This document shows, piece after piece, positions 34,209 to 40,948 of a DNA stretch of 40,948 nucleotides. Positions within the stretch are counted from its first letter, which is position 1; each line of letters begins with the position of its first letter. The position numbers were made by a program, and so were the translations under genes. The notes beneath the pieces were generated by a model. That model saw only the letters and a program-made list of their open reading frames with translations, made no database searches and was not told where the DNA came from. Source of the stretch: an uncultured Anaerotruncus sp. (GTDB lineage: Bacteria; Bacillota; Clostridia; Oscillospirales; Ruminococcaceae); NCBI GenBank assembly GCA_944385965.1, contig CALWZG010000001.1:1-40948 (forward strand), given 5' to 3'.

Positions 34209-34772
34209 TTATTCCTCCTTTCCTTCATTATCCAAGGAAACTTCTTCTGTCTCCATCTCATGCTTTGCCTCTGGACACAGGAACTCATAGGACTTTGTTT
34301 TGATAGCCTTTACAATGTCAATCAGCTCCTCAATGATTCTCCATGCCAGCATGGCAAAGGTCACCGGCATAAACAGATAAAAAATCCATTTGGACCATTG
34401 GGTAACTGGGAGCTTCATACCAGAGGTGTAGTTGCTGGATACCAAGGTACACATAGCGGGGAAGATGATCACACAGAAGGCGAGGGTCAAAAGGTCGGAT
34501 ACAATCCGCAGATAACATTTTACCTTGGGGGAAACCCGGTCGGTGAGCACTCCCAAAGCCAGATGCTGGTTGCGGTGCCAGGCACCCACCGACCCAAAGA
34601 ATACAGACAGGATAAAGGCCATTTTCGCCAGTTCTTCTGTCCAGGTGATAGGGCTGTGAAACACATACCGGGAGATAACCTGGATGCTGAGGAATACAAT
34701 CATCAAAAAAATCAGAACAGCCCCAATGATATTTTCGATATTTTGAGAAAGATATTTGATTGGTTTTTTCAT
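34209..34772 (-). CDS. dctQ: TRAP transporter small permease (DctQ)
   Basis: A 187-residue four-helix protein of the DctQ type. IIGAVLIFLMIVFLSIQVISRYVF followed by PITWTEELAKMAFILSVFFGSVGAWHRNQHLALGVLTDRV is the standard signature. The C-terminal 30 residues are acidic and cytosolic. ATG at 34772 follows AGGAGG by 4 bp; the frame could extend 11 codons upstream without support. It lies 60 bp behind the binding-protein gene and 5 bp ahead of dctM. Confidence 0.9.
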   Translation of the reverse strand: MKKPIKYLSQNIENIIGAVLIFLMIVFLSIQVISRYVFHSPITWTEELAKMAFILSVFFGSVGAWHRNQHLALGVLTDRVSPKVKCYLRIVSDLLTLAFCVIIFPAMCTLVSSNYTSGMKLPVTQWSKWIFYLFMPVTFAMLAWRIIEELIDIVKAIKTKSYEFLCPEAKHEMETEEVSLDNEGKEE

Positions 34773-34832
34773 GACTCCTCCTGTTCTAACATGAGTCCTT
34801 ACCATTTCACAAAATATTTGGATGTCTTTTTA

Positions 34833-35995
34833 TCATTCCATGGTGATACCCGCCGCGGCCATTACCTGGTCGAAATATTCATCACCACAATACTCTCTGG
34901 CCTGGGGCCACATGGTTTTAGCGGCATCAATGAAGGTTTGCAGCTCTTCCGGGGTTGGCTCGTATACGTTCATTTCCGCCTTCAAGGTGTTCATGTAATC
35001 TTCCTCGCAAAGCCTTAACGCCTCAAGGGTCATCTCCTCACAGTCTTTTGCCGCTTTGTCGATGGCTGCTTTAAACTCGTCAGACAGCCCTTCATACCAG
35101 CTGTTGTTGCAGGACATACCGGAGATGGTGGGCATGTGATTAGTGAGGGTCATATAATCCTGCACCTCATAAAGCCGGGAATCGTAAATGTTGGTGATGG
35201 GGTTCTCCTGACCATCCACCACACCTTGCTGTAACGCAGTGTACAGCTCGGTATAAGCCACAGGGGTAGCTCCGGCGCCCCAAGCGTCCATCAGCGCGAT
35301 AAACATGTTGTTCATCTGCACCCGGATTTTCTTGCCCTTGATGGCATCAACTGTCTTAATCTCTTCCTTGCTGTTGGTCAGCTGCCGCATACCCAATTGT
35401 TTCATAGCTACCACCCGGATGCCGGTGTCTTCAATGCAGCGCTGGCGCATCAGCTCTCCCATCTCGCCGCTCATGCAATCATAGGCTTGCTGAACATCGG
35501 AGAATACATAGGGCACATCCAACGGGTTAAAGGCTTTGGTTAATTCAGCGTAACTGCCCAAAGAAAAAGAGCTGAACTCAAAGGAACCATTGATAAGTCC
35601 TCCAAGAATGTCGTCGGTGGTACTTCCCAGGGTACCGGAGAAATAGGGCTGAATCTCAATTTTATCCCCCAGGGATTCCTTGAGGGAGCGGAAAAACTCC
35701 CTCTCTCCACGGGTTTCCGCTGTATCCTCAAAGTTTCTTTCTGTACAGGAGAAACGGATAAGCACCTTGTCTGGATTATCCGATTTAGCTGTAATAAAAT
35801 CGTAGATTTCCTGATCCCGTTCCCCTTTTACGGCGGAAGGCTCTGGAACCTCTCCCTCCGCTAATGAGGATTGTCCCTGGCTGGCGGCACTGGATGAGGA
35901 GGATTCTGAACAGTGGCGCTTCCCAGACCACAGCCTCCCAGAAAAGCTGCTGCGGTTACAACGCTGAGTATACGGATGAAACCTCTCTTTTGCAT
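34833..35995 (-). pseudogene. dctP: TRAP solute-binding protein (DctP), frameshifted near the N-terminus
   Basis: A start at 35995 (AAAGGGG upstream) gives a lipoprotein signal, MQKRGFIRILSVVTAAAFL with lipobox LGGC, but this frame stops at 35861. The mature DctP domain lies in another frame, open from upstream through SESSSSSAASQGQ to the stop at 34833. It shows IRFSCTERNFEDTAETRGE, QPYFSGTLGSTTDDILGGL, the ligand-binding IKGKKIRVQMNN and ALQQGVVDGQENPI. Joining them needs one base added near 35907-35912, giving about 387 residues with a Ser-rich linker. Without correction the binding domain would have no export signal. First gene of the operon. Confidence 0.75.
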
Positions 35996-36085
35996 AGTCT
36001 TACCCCTTTCTCTCACATTTCTGTCTTTTTTGTTCTTTGAATTGGGCCCAAAATCACTATATCAAAAAGAAAATAGCCCCTCAAT

Positions 36086-36107
36086 ATAGGATGAATTTTT
36101 ATCCTAT
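36086..36107. promoter_or_regulatory. inverted repeat, candidate operator of the TRAP operon
   Basis: ATAGGAT-N8-ATCCTAT, lying just downstream of the putative TRAP promoter start site. Position and symmetry fit a repressor site for the adjacent RpiR- or HxlR-type regulator. Confidence 0.4.
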
Positions 36108-36123
36108 GCAGAAATAGTACCCT

Positions 36124-36152
36124 ATTATATTTTGGTATTTGATAGTTTGAAC
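36124..36152 (-). promoter_or_regulatory. candidate promoter of the TRAP/dehydratase operon
   Basis: Minus strand: GTTCAA (plus-strand 36147-36152), 17-bp spacer, perfect TATAAT (36124-36129), about 130 bp before the dctP start. Confidence 0.45.
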
Positions 36153-36283
36153 ATGATTTGACTATACAATTGAGAAAAAACGCTGATAGTTCATCCTGTT
36201 TTCCCCATAGACACTTAAAACAAATTGCAAAAAAATGCTGTGTTTCCATTATTTTTCAACACGCTCTATCTCTTTTTTTGATA

Positions 36284-36303
36284 AGATTTTTATAGAAAAA
36301 TCT
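36284..36303. repeat. perfect 8-4-8 inverted repeat between divergent promoters
   Basis: AGATTTTT-ATAG-AAAAATCT, 42 bp upstream of the HxlR promoter -35 box. The 400-bp gap 35996-36402 holds only this, the other repeat and two promoters; no gene is convincing. Confidence 0.4.
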
Positions 36304-36345
36304 AACAATTTTATATAGATTCACACCATTCCATTTCGTGCGAAC

Positions 36346-36374
36346 TTGTCATTTCTTAAAATCCATGGTATATT
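36346..36374 (+). promoter_or_regulatory. promoter of the HxlR/RpiR regulators
   Basis: TTGTCA (36346-36351), 17-bp spacer, TATATT (36369-36374), 28 bp before the GTG start. Confidence 0.6.
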
Positions 36375-36402
36375 AAATGAAACAAAAAGGGAGGGGAAGA
36401 AG

Positions 36403-36717
36403 GTGGATCATGCAACCTATATTTCCTCGGACCGCTTTCCCCTGAATCGAACCCATGACATCCTCAATTCCAAATGGAAGGTGTATATTCTCTATACCAT
36501 TGGGGACCATGTGTACCGGTTTGGAGAGTTGAAGCGGATGTTCCATTTTATTTCCCGCTCCACCTTGACCAAATACCTCCAGGAACTGGAACGAGATGGT
36601 CTGCTCTACCGGGAAGAAGGGTCCCGCCTTCCGTTAAAGACAGAATATTCCCTTACTCCATTGGGACAGAGCGTTTGGCCCATTTTAGAGGAATTGATGG
36701 TTTGGGGTGATTTTTGA
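36403..36717 (+). CDS. HxlR-family winged-helix transcriptional regulator
   Basis: A 104-residue winged-helix DNA-binding protein. LNRTHDILNSKWKVYILYTIGDHVYRFGELKRMF, with SRSTLTKYLQELERDGLLYREE and TEYSLTPLGQSVWPILEEL, is the HxlR/YodB pattern (helix-turn-helix plus wing). GTG at 36403 is chosen because GGGAGGGG is 6 bp upstream; a TTG at 36346 lies within the predicted promoter. The usual N-terminal redox Cys of some HxlR proteins is absent, so a ligand-responsive rather than thiol-based switch is more likely. It is divergent from the TRAP operon and followed 36 bp later by an RpiR gene. Confidence 0.85.
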   Translation: MDHATYISSDRFPLNRTHDILNSKWKVYILYTIGDHVYRFGELKRMFHFISRSTLTKYLQELERDGLLYREEGSRLPLKTEYSLTPLGQSVWPILEELMVWGDF

Positions 36718-36753
36718 GAGCAATCTGTATCAAGTGGATTTTTAGGGAGGAAC

Positions 36754-37592
36754 ATGTTTGTGGAAGCAAATGAATTTACACTGATGCAGAAACTAATTGA
36801 CTGCACCAGCAATAATAGCCGAGATAATATCTTTGGGGATATTGCCTACTATCTGCTGCTCCACTTCAATCGTATTGATCAGTTAACCACTACGGACCTG
36901 GCCAACGCCTGTTTTACCTCATCCTCCACCATCCGGCGATTTTGTGAAAGCATTGGGTATCGGAGTTTTACAAATTTAAAGGTGGCCAAGGCTGGAAATC
37001 CGGAAGATCAGAGGCAGATTTCCATTCTCAACGCCGCTAAGGGCAGATTTTCTGCCAAGTATATGCAGACCCAGATCAATGAAAATCTGTACGCCATTGC
37101 CCGTTCGGTGGATAGTACACAGATGGATCATGTCATTGATATTGTGATGAGAAAACAAAACCTTCTGCTTTTAGCCATTCGTCCCTACGCCCTGTGGTTG
37201 AAAGAGTTCCAAAGTCAAAAGCTTTTTATGGGGAAGCCCACTTATATTATTGATGACCTGGAAAATTATGCTAATCTTTTTAAACGTATTGACAAGAATT
37301 ATTCCTGTATAGTAGTCAGTCCAACCGCAGGAATTGCCAGCACAATTTCACAGCAGGTTTGTGGTCTGGAGTGCGAAAAGTATTGATTATTTGTAAGAAT
37401 TATTATCGGCCTGAGCTTCTGGGAGATTCTTTCAATTGTTATGATTACATATTGCAGCTGAATATGAATACAATTGATATCAACTATTTAGAGTTATTTG
37501 GAAAATATGGCATTGCCTATCTCTTCGACCTGTTATATGGATGTATTGTGAAGCGTCGGTTTTTAAATGACCCTCTTATACAAAGCAAATAG
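36754..37592 (+). pseudogene. MurR/RpiR-family regulator, frameshifted in the SIS domain
   Basis: The first frame (36754-37386) encodes an N-terminal HTH_6 domain (LTTTDLANACFTSSSTIRRFCESIGYRSFTNLK) and the first half of a SIS sugar-phosphate-binding domain, with IVVSPTAG near the expected sugar-phosphate loop. It ends abnormally in QQVCGLECEKY. The rest of the SIS fold, GVRKVLIICKNYYRPEL to the stop at 37592, is in another frame. Adding one base near 37350-37362 (GGTTTGTGG) restores about 279 residues, the usual RpiR length. RpiR proteins commonly control adjacent sugar-acid operons, so it probably regulated the TRAP/dehydratase genes. Confidence 0.78.
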
Positions 37593-37627
37593 CGGTATGC
37601 TGTCTTGTAAGAACAGCATACCGCTAT
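37589..37627. terminator. terminator-like inverted repeat between convergent genes
   Basis: ATAGCGGTATGCTGT (37589-37603) pairs perfectly with ACAGCATACCGCTAT (37613-37627). The 15-bp stem overlaps the end of the RpiR frame; the T-run after it is weak. Confidence 0.6.
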
Positions 37628-37683
37628 GTTATTATCAAAAAGATATTCCAGGCAGAAAGCCTGGGTGGCAGTTGTATTGTTTT

Positions 37684-38358
37684 TCAGCAGTTTTCCTCCT
37701 GAACACGCTCCTCCACCACAAACATCATAATAAAGGCCAGGGCTAAGGCGCCGCAGCAGACGAAAACCGAACGGATTCCCCAAAGATGGGTACAGTAGGT
37801 TCCAAAAGCAGCCCCCAGAATAAAGAACAGAATAATGGCAAAGTATCGCAGGCTTTTTAAAGCCAGTTCTGGGTCCTTTAACTGAAGCCACCGCGCAAAC
37901 AATTCTGTGCCTGAGCGAAGATTTCCGGTACACATGGTGGTAGCAAAAGCGCTGCCTCGTACCTTGCGAAAAGCTTCTACCTGAAGGGCACAAACAAAGG
38001 AAATGATAATGTTGGCTAAGGTATCGGTTTTGCCCCCTTGGGGAAGAAAAGCGATACCTCCCAACAGGATCAATTCTCCTAAAACAATCAGCTGGCGCCA
38101 ATGGATGGTGAGCCCTTCCTGTTGTTTACAGTGGCTTTTTACCAGCTCCGCAGCCAATACACCAAAAGCAAAGGCGAAAATAGGAGGTAGGTAGGAGAAG
38201 GCAGTGGAAGCGTGTCCCTGGGCGGCGTGGAGCCCCAGCAAAACAATATTTCCTGTTTGAGCGTTAGCGAATACTCCTCCCCTCGCCAGATAAGAATAGG
38301 CGTCCAAAAAACCGCCTACAATGGCTAATAGCGCTCCAAGCCTAAAAGATTCAGACAT
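37684..38358 (-). CDS. YoaK/DUF1275-family membrane protein
   Basis: A 224-residue protein with about six helices. RLGALLAIVGGFLDAYSYLARGGVFANAQTGNIVLLGL is the DUF1275 signature, and VCALQVEAFRKVRGSAFATTMCTGNLRSG with the C-terminal GAAFGTYCTHLWGIRSVFVCCGALALA completes the family pattern. Function is unknown; members are proposed small-molecule transporters. ATG at 38358 (AAGGA 4 bp upstream) is favoured by the family start; a TTG at 38385 behind AGAGGGG is possible. Divergent from the MATE gene, with its own promoter. Confidence 0.85.
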   Translation of the reverse strand: MSESFRLGALLAIVGGFLDAYSYLARGGVFANAQTGNIVLLGLHAAQGHASTAFSYLPPIFAFAFGVLAAELVKSHCKQQEGLTIHWRQLIVLGELILLGGIAFLPQGGKTDTLANIIISFVCALQVEAFRKVRGSAFATTMCTGNLRSGTELFARWLQLKDPELALKSLRYFAIILFFILGAAFGTYCTHLWGIRSVFVCCGALALAFIMMFVVEERVQEENC

Positions 38359-38468
38359 CTGTCCTTTTCTGGTTATCACAATCAAAAGCCCCTCTTCCAG
38401 ACCATCATATGCCTATGAATCATACAAATCCAGCAAATGGTCATAAAATAACCCGTTAAACCATCCTT

Positions 38469-38497
38469 ATTTTAACATAAATCTGTTTCATTTTCAA
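38469..38497 (-). promoter_or_regulatory. promoter of the YoaK-like gene
   Basis: Minus strand: TTGAAA (plus-strand 38492-38497), 17-bp spacer, TAAAAT (38469-38474). Confidence 0.5.
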
Positions 38498-38558
38498 ATT
38501 ACTTTAAAATCCCTTAAATATGGGAAAGAAGGGCAGTAAAGAGGCAAAGGGAGACAAC

Positions 38559-38586
38559 TTGAATTCTATTGGAAAAGAGGTATAAT
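38559..38586 (+). promoter_or_regulatory. promoter of the second MATE gene
   Basis: TTGAAT (38559-38564), 16-bp spacer, perfect TATAAT (38581-38586). Its position rules out a translation start at 38569 and supports 38662. Confidence 0.55.
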
Positions 38587-38661
38587 GAAACTGACTTTAC
38601 AAATATTTTACAAGAGAATATCCAGAGATTTGATGACGCTGGAAGAAAGAGGATGAATTGG

Positions 38662-40014
38662 ATGGCTAGATCTTACGAGATTGATATGTGCAATGGACCC
38701 CTTCTAAAAAAGATTTTGATTTTTTCCCTGCCGTTGATGGCTTCAGGAATCCTTCAGCTGTTGTTTAACGCGGCGGATTTGATTGTGGTGGGAAAATATA
38801 CTGGAAGTGACGCGATGGCCGCGGTAGGAGCTACCACCGCTTTAATTAACCTGTTGGTGAATCTCTTCATTGGTATTTCGGTGGGAACCAATGTGCTGAT
38901 TGCTCAATTTTATGGAGCGCAGAAAGCGGATGATGTGGAGCAAACAGTACATACCTCCATTTTGGCCGCCGCCATCGGTGGGGTTATTATGATTTTTGTG
39001 GGCATTGGGGTGGCCCGGCCTGTATTGGAATTGATGGGAACACCAGAGAACATTCTGGATCAGGCTGTCCTGTACATGAGTATCTATTTCGTAGGGATGC
39101 CCGCCAGTATGCTCTATAATTTTGGAGCAGCCATCCTGCGCGCTATAGGTGATACCAGACGTCCTCTGTACTTTCTTGTTGTAGCGGGACTGGTGAATGT
39201 AGTATTCAATCTGTTTTTTGTTCTCCTGCTGCATATGGGTGTGGCTGGAGTAGCCTGCGCTACGGTAATTTCGCAAACAATTTCTGCTGGACTGATCCTC
39301 TTATGCCTCCACCATACCCCAGGCATGTGTCATTTGGAATTTTCTCAGCTTCGGATTCACAAAGGAAAACTGGGAGATATTTTGCGTATAGGGCTGCCTG
39401 CTGGCCTGCAAAGTGTAATCTTTAACATTTCCAATATTCTGATCCAATCCTCAGTCAATTCCTTTGGCTTTATTGCGGTGGCTGGCAATACCGCCGCCAG
39501 CAATATTGAGGGCTTTGTGTATACGTCGATGAACTCCATTTATCAAACAGCCCTCAGCTTTACCAGCCAAAACTATGGGGCAGGCAACTATAAACGGATT
39601 GACCGAATCTTAGGGCAATGTCTTATCATTGTTTCTGTGATTGGTCTGGTGCTGGGACAGGGAGCCTTTTTAGCGGGGCATCAGCTTTTAGGTATATACT
39701 CCTCCGACCAAGAAGTGATCACCTATGGAATGTCCCGTTTGGGAGTGGTTTCCGCTTCCTATTTCTTATGCGGTTTGATGGACGTACTGGCGGGGACCAT
39801 TCGTGGAGTAGGATATTCTATTTTGCCCATGCTGGTTTCTTTAACAGGAGCCTGTGCTTTTCGTGTGTTATGGATTTTTACCATTTTTCAATGGGAACAC
39901 ACCCTATTTATCCTTTATATTTCTTACCCGATCTCCTGGATTCTTACTGCCGCTACCCATATGCTGTGTTACCTGATCATTCGGAAAAAACGGTTTCATC
40001 TGCCTGTACAGTAG
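38662..40014 (+). CDS. MATE-family efflux transporter
   Basis: A 450-residue MATE exporter with about 12 helices. MCNGPLLKKILIFSLPLMASGILQLLFNAADLIVVGKYTGSDAMAAVGATTALINLL is the typical opening, VGTNVLIAQFYGA and AAILRAIGDTRRPLYFL belong to the first half, and the second half has NTAASNIEGFVYTSMNSIYQTALSFTSQNYGAG with DVLAGTIRGVG. ATG at 38662 has AAGAGG 9 bp upstream. This copy is only distantly like the MATE protein at 19.7 kb, so it is not a recent duplication. Substrate unknown (drug or metabolite). Confidence 0.9.
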   Translation: MARSYEIDMCNGPLLKKILIFSLPLMASGILQLLFNAADLIVVGKYTGSDAMAAVGATTALINLLVNLFIGISVGTNVLIAQFYGAQKADDVEQTVHTSILAAAIGGVIMIFVGIGVARPVLELMGTPENILDQAVLYMSIYFVGMPASMLYNFGAAILRAIGDTRRPLYFLVVAGLVNVVFNLFFVLLLHMGVAGVACATVISQTISAGLILLCLHHTPGMCHLEFSQLRIHKGKLGDILRIGLPAGLQSVIFNISNILIQSSVNSFGFIAVAGNTAASNIEGFVYTSMNSIYQTALSFTSQNYGAGNYKRIDRILGQCLIIVSVIGLVLGQGAFLAGHQLLGIYSSDQEVITYGMSRLGVVSASYFLCGLMDVLAGTIRGVGYSILPMLVSLTGACAFRVLWIFTIFQWEHTLFILYISYPISWILTAATHMLCYLIIRKKRFHLPVQ

Positions 40015-40174
40015 GTTATAACCCAATAAATCAAGCGGAAAAATTACTTTTTCTGTCTCCTTGAAAATAGATTTTTTCTGGCAGGAATCTCCTTTAATCT
40101 GGCCAAGGTCGTTCTTTTTTGGGAATCCCTCCAATATATATGTGCTAGATGAACATGTAGGGGAGGGTCTTTGT

Positions 40175-40306
40175 TTGAAAGGCTTGCCAGAGGAACGGGC
40201 TATTGTATTTGCCCATTATATCATTGACCACAATACAACTGTCAGAGCTACCGCCAAAGAATTTAAAATTTCCAAATCAACTGTACATACAGATGTAATA
40301 AAATAG
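40175..40306 (+). pseudogene. spoIIID: truncated SpoIIID-like transcription factor
   Basis: A 43-residue frame from a TTG at 40175 (GGGGAGGG 8 bp upstream) reads LPEERAIVFAHYIIDHNTT then VRATAKEFKISKSTVHTDV and stops. This matches the N-terminal helix-turn-helix of SpoIIID, the mother-cell sporulation regulator of about 80-95 residues, but the C-terminal DNA-contacting tail is missing; the next bases show no continuation in any frame. It is either a decayed copy or an unusual HTH-only peptide. It lies between a MATE gene and a CRISPR array; the functional spoIIID is presumably elsewhere. Confidence 0.6.
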
Positions 40307-40375
40307 AACGGTTCGTTTGGGTAATAGAGTAAGAAAACCAAGGACAAACATCCAACTAAATAATGGTTTACAACA

Positions 40376-40409
40376 CAGCGCCCGCCGGTTAATAGACCAG
40401 CGGGCGCTG
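40376..40409. other. GC-rich hairpin between spoIIID remnant and CRISPR
   Basis: CAGCGCCCGC (40376-40385) pairs with GCGGGCGCTG (40400-40409), with a partial ACAA/TTGT extension. There is no clear T-run. It could stop leftward CRISPR transcription about 65 bp past the last repeat. Confidence 0.4.
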
Positions 40410-40476
40410 TTGTAATTGCGCTTCATACTCCCTATATAGGCAGCGAGTATCACTTCGCCCCATTACATCAGGTAAG

Positions 40477-40948
40477 CTTTCAATTCACGCCCCTGCGAGG
40501 GGAGCGACCCGCGCTTAAAAGGGCGCAGTTATACCGCTTGTTTATTTCAATCCACGCACCCCGTGGGGGGGAGCGACCTGTACGCAGTCCCAGCTCGGCG
40601 CAGCGGAGCATGTTTCAATCCACGCTCCCCGTGGGGGAGCGACCCAATATCCGTAAAACAAACATATACATAGGCCGATTTCAATCCACGCTCCCCGTGG
40701 GGGGAGCGACTTTCGCCGCTGCGATATGCTGCCGCTGCCACTGATATTTCAATCCACGCTCCCCGTGGGGGGAGCGACGAAGTCGGCCACGAACCAGCTC
40801 CGTCGCATCTTATTTCAATCCACGCTCCCCGTGGGGGGAGCGACTATGCGTCCCGATGTGTGCGCCCCCCAGGCGCACACGATTTCAATCCACGCTCCCC
40901 GTGGGGGAGCGACACGATGAATCCAGGCAGCTATTACCCCTGGAAAGG
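40477..40948 (-). CRISPR. CRISPR array, type I-C-like repeats, trailer end; continues past the window
   Basis: Seven repeats of 32-34 bp at 40477-40508, 40544-40577, 40612-40643, 40678-40710, 40746-40778, 40812-40844 and 40882-40913. The six complete spacers are 33-37 bp and a seventh of at least 35 bp runs to the window edge. In the transcribed (minus) direction the repeat begins GTCGCTCCCC and ends GCGTGGATTGAAAT, the form of type I-C repeats, with the CGCTCCCC/GGGGAGCG stem. The leftmost repeat is the most degenerate, marking the trailer (oldest) end, so leader and cas genes should lie to the right outside the window. Confidence 0.97.

Noticed and set aside
36013..36249. 78-residue minus-strand frame upstream of dctP
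   Set aside because: It overlaps the putative TRAP promoter and operator, has no ribosome binding site and no family match.
38569..38661. N-terminal extension of the second MATE protein
   Set aside because: The extension overlaps the TATAAT promoter; the family start and ribosome binding site fit 38662.
40538..40920. Short frames with repeated FQSTLPVG/ISIHAPRG peptides
   Set aside because: These are translations of CRISPR repeats, not genes.

Overview
The window (40.9 kb) looks like chromosome of an endospore-forming anaerobic Firmicute, most likely a Clostridia/Oscillospirales-type gut bacterium. This is inferred from gene content: a germination protease (gpr), a PdaA-type cortex deacetylase, a SpoIIID fragment, glutamine synthetase III beside AsnA, paired M42 aminopeptidases, a T-box leader, and strong AGGAGG ribosome binding sites with frequent GTG/TTG starts. 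No rRNA, insertion sequence or phage genes were recognised.

Region by region. (1) 1-11 kb is housekeeping: a tRNA-Ser-like 5' half on the minus strand at the left edge, a NUDIX hydrolase, a TrkH/KtrB potassium channel subunit, a pyridoxamine kinase-like protein, a lipoprotein, a PdaA-like deacetylase, a methyltransferase, an ADP-ribose pyrophosphatase, an M14 carboxypeptidase, and the pair threonine synthase plus a phosphoglycerate-mutase-like protein that is probably the homoserine kinase. (2) 11-21.6 kb: tRNA-Leu(CAG) behind a perfect consensus promoter, alanine racemase with a tiny membrane protein, gpr, murD, two tandem M42 aminopeptidases, an acetyltransferase, a methionine-gamma-lyase-like PLP enzyme, a MATE exporter behind a leader with a terminator, and a YfbM-like protein. 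(3) 21.6-28.3 kb: an asnA-glnN nitrogen operon on the minus strand, a ChrB N-terminal-domain protein, and a T-box-controlled operon (iron-type alcohol/2-hydroxyacid dehydrogenase plus BASS transporter). (4) 28.3-31.7 kb: a chemoreceptor with an external CZB-like zinc domain and an EamA transporter. (5) 31.7-37.6 kb: a sugar-acid cassette (enolase-superfamily dehydratase, TRAP transporter DctPQM, HxlR and RpiR regulators) in which three genes each carry a single-base frameshift. (6) 37.7-40.9 kb: a YoaK-type membrane protein, a second MATE exporter, a truncated SpoIIID, and the trailer end of a type I-C-like CRISPR array running off the right edge.

How the genes work together: wall and spore functions (alr, murD, pdaA, gpr, M14 peptidase) are scattered rather than clustered. 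The asnA-glnN pair assimilates ammonia. The T-box operon ties a dehydrogenase and an organic-anion transporter to the charging state of one tRNA; I could not assign the specifier firmly. The sugar-acid cassette appears to be decaying, unless the three indels are sequencing errors. The nearest things to an unusual system are the T-box dehydrogenase/BASS operon, the MATE leader, and the CRISPR array with length-variable repeats and a self-complementary spacer. No cas genes lie inside the window.
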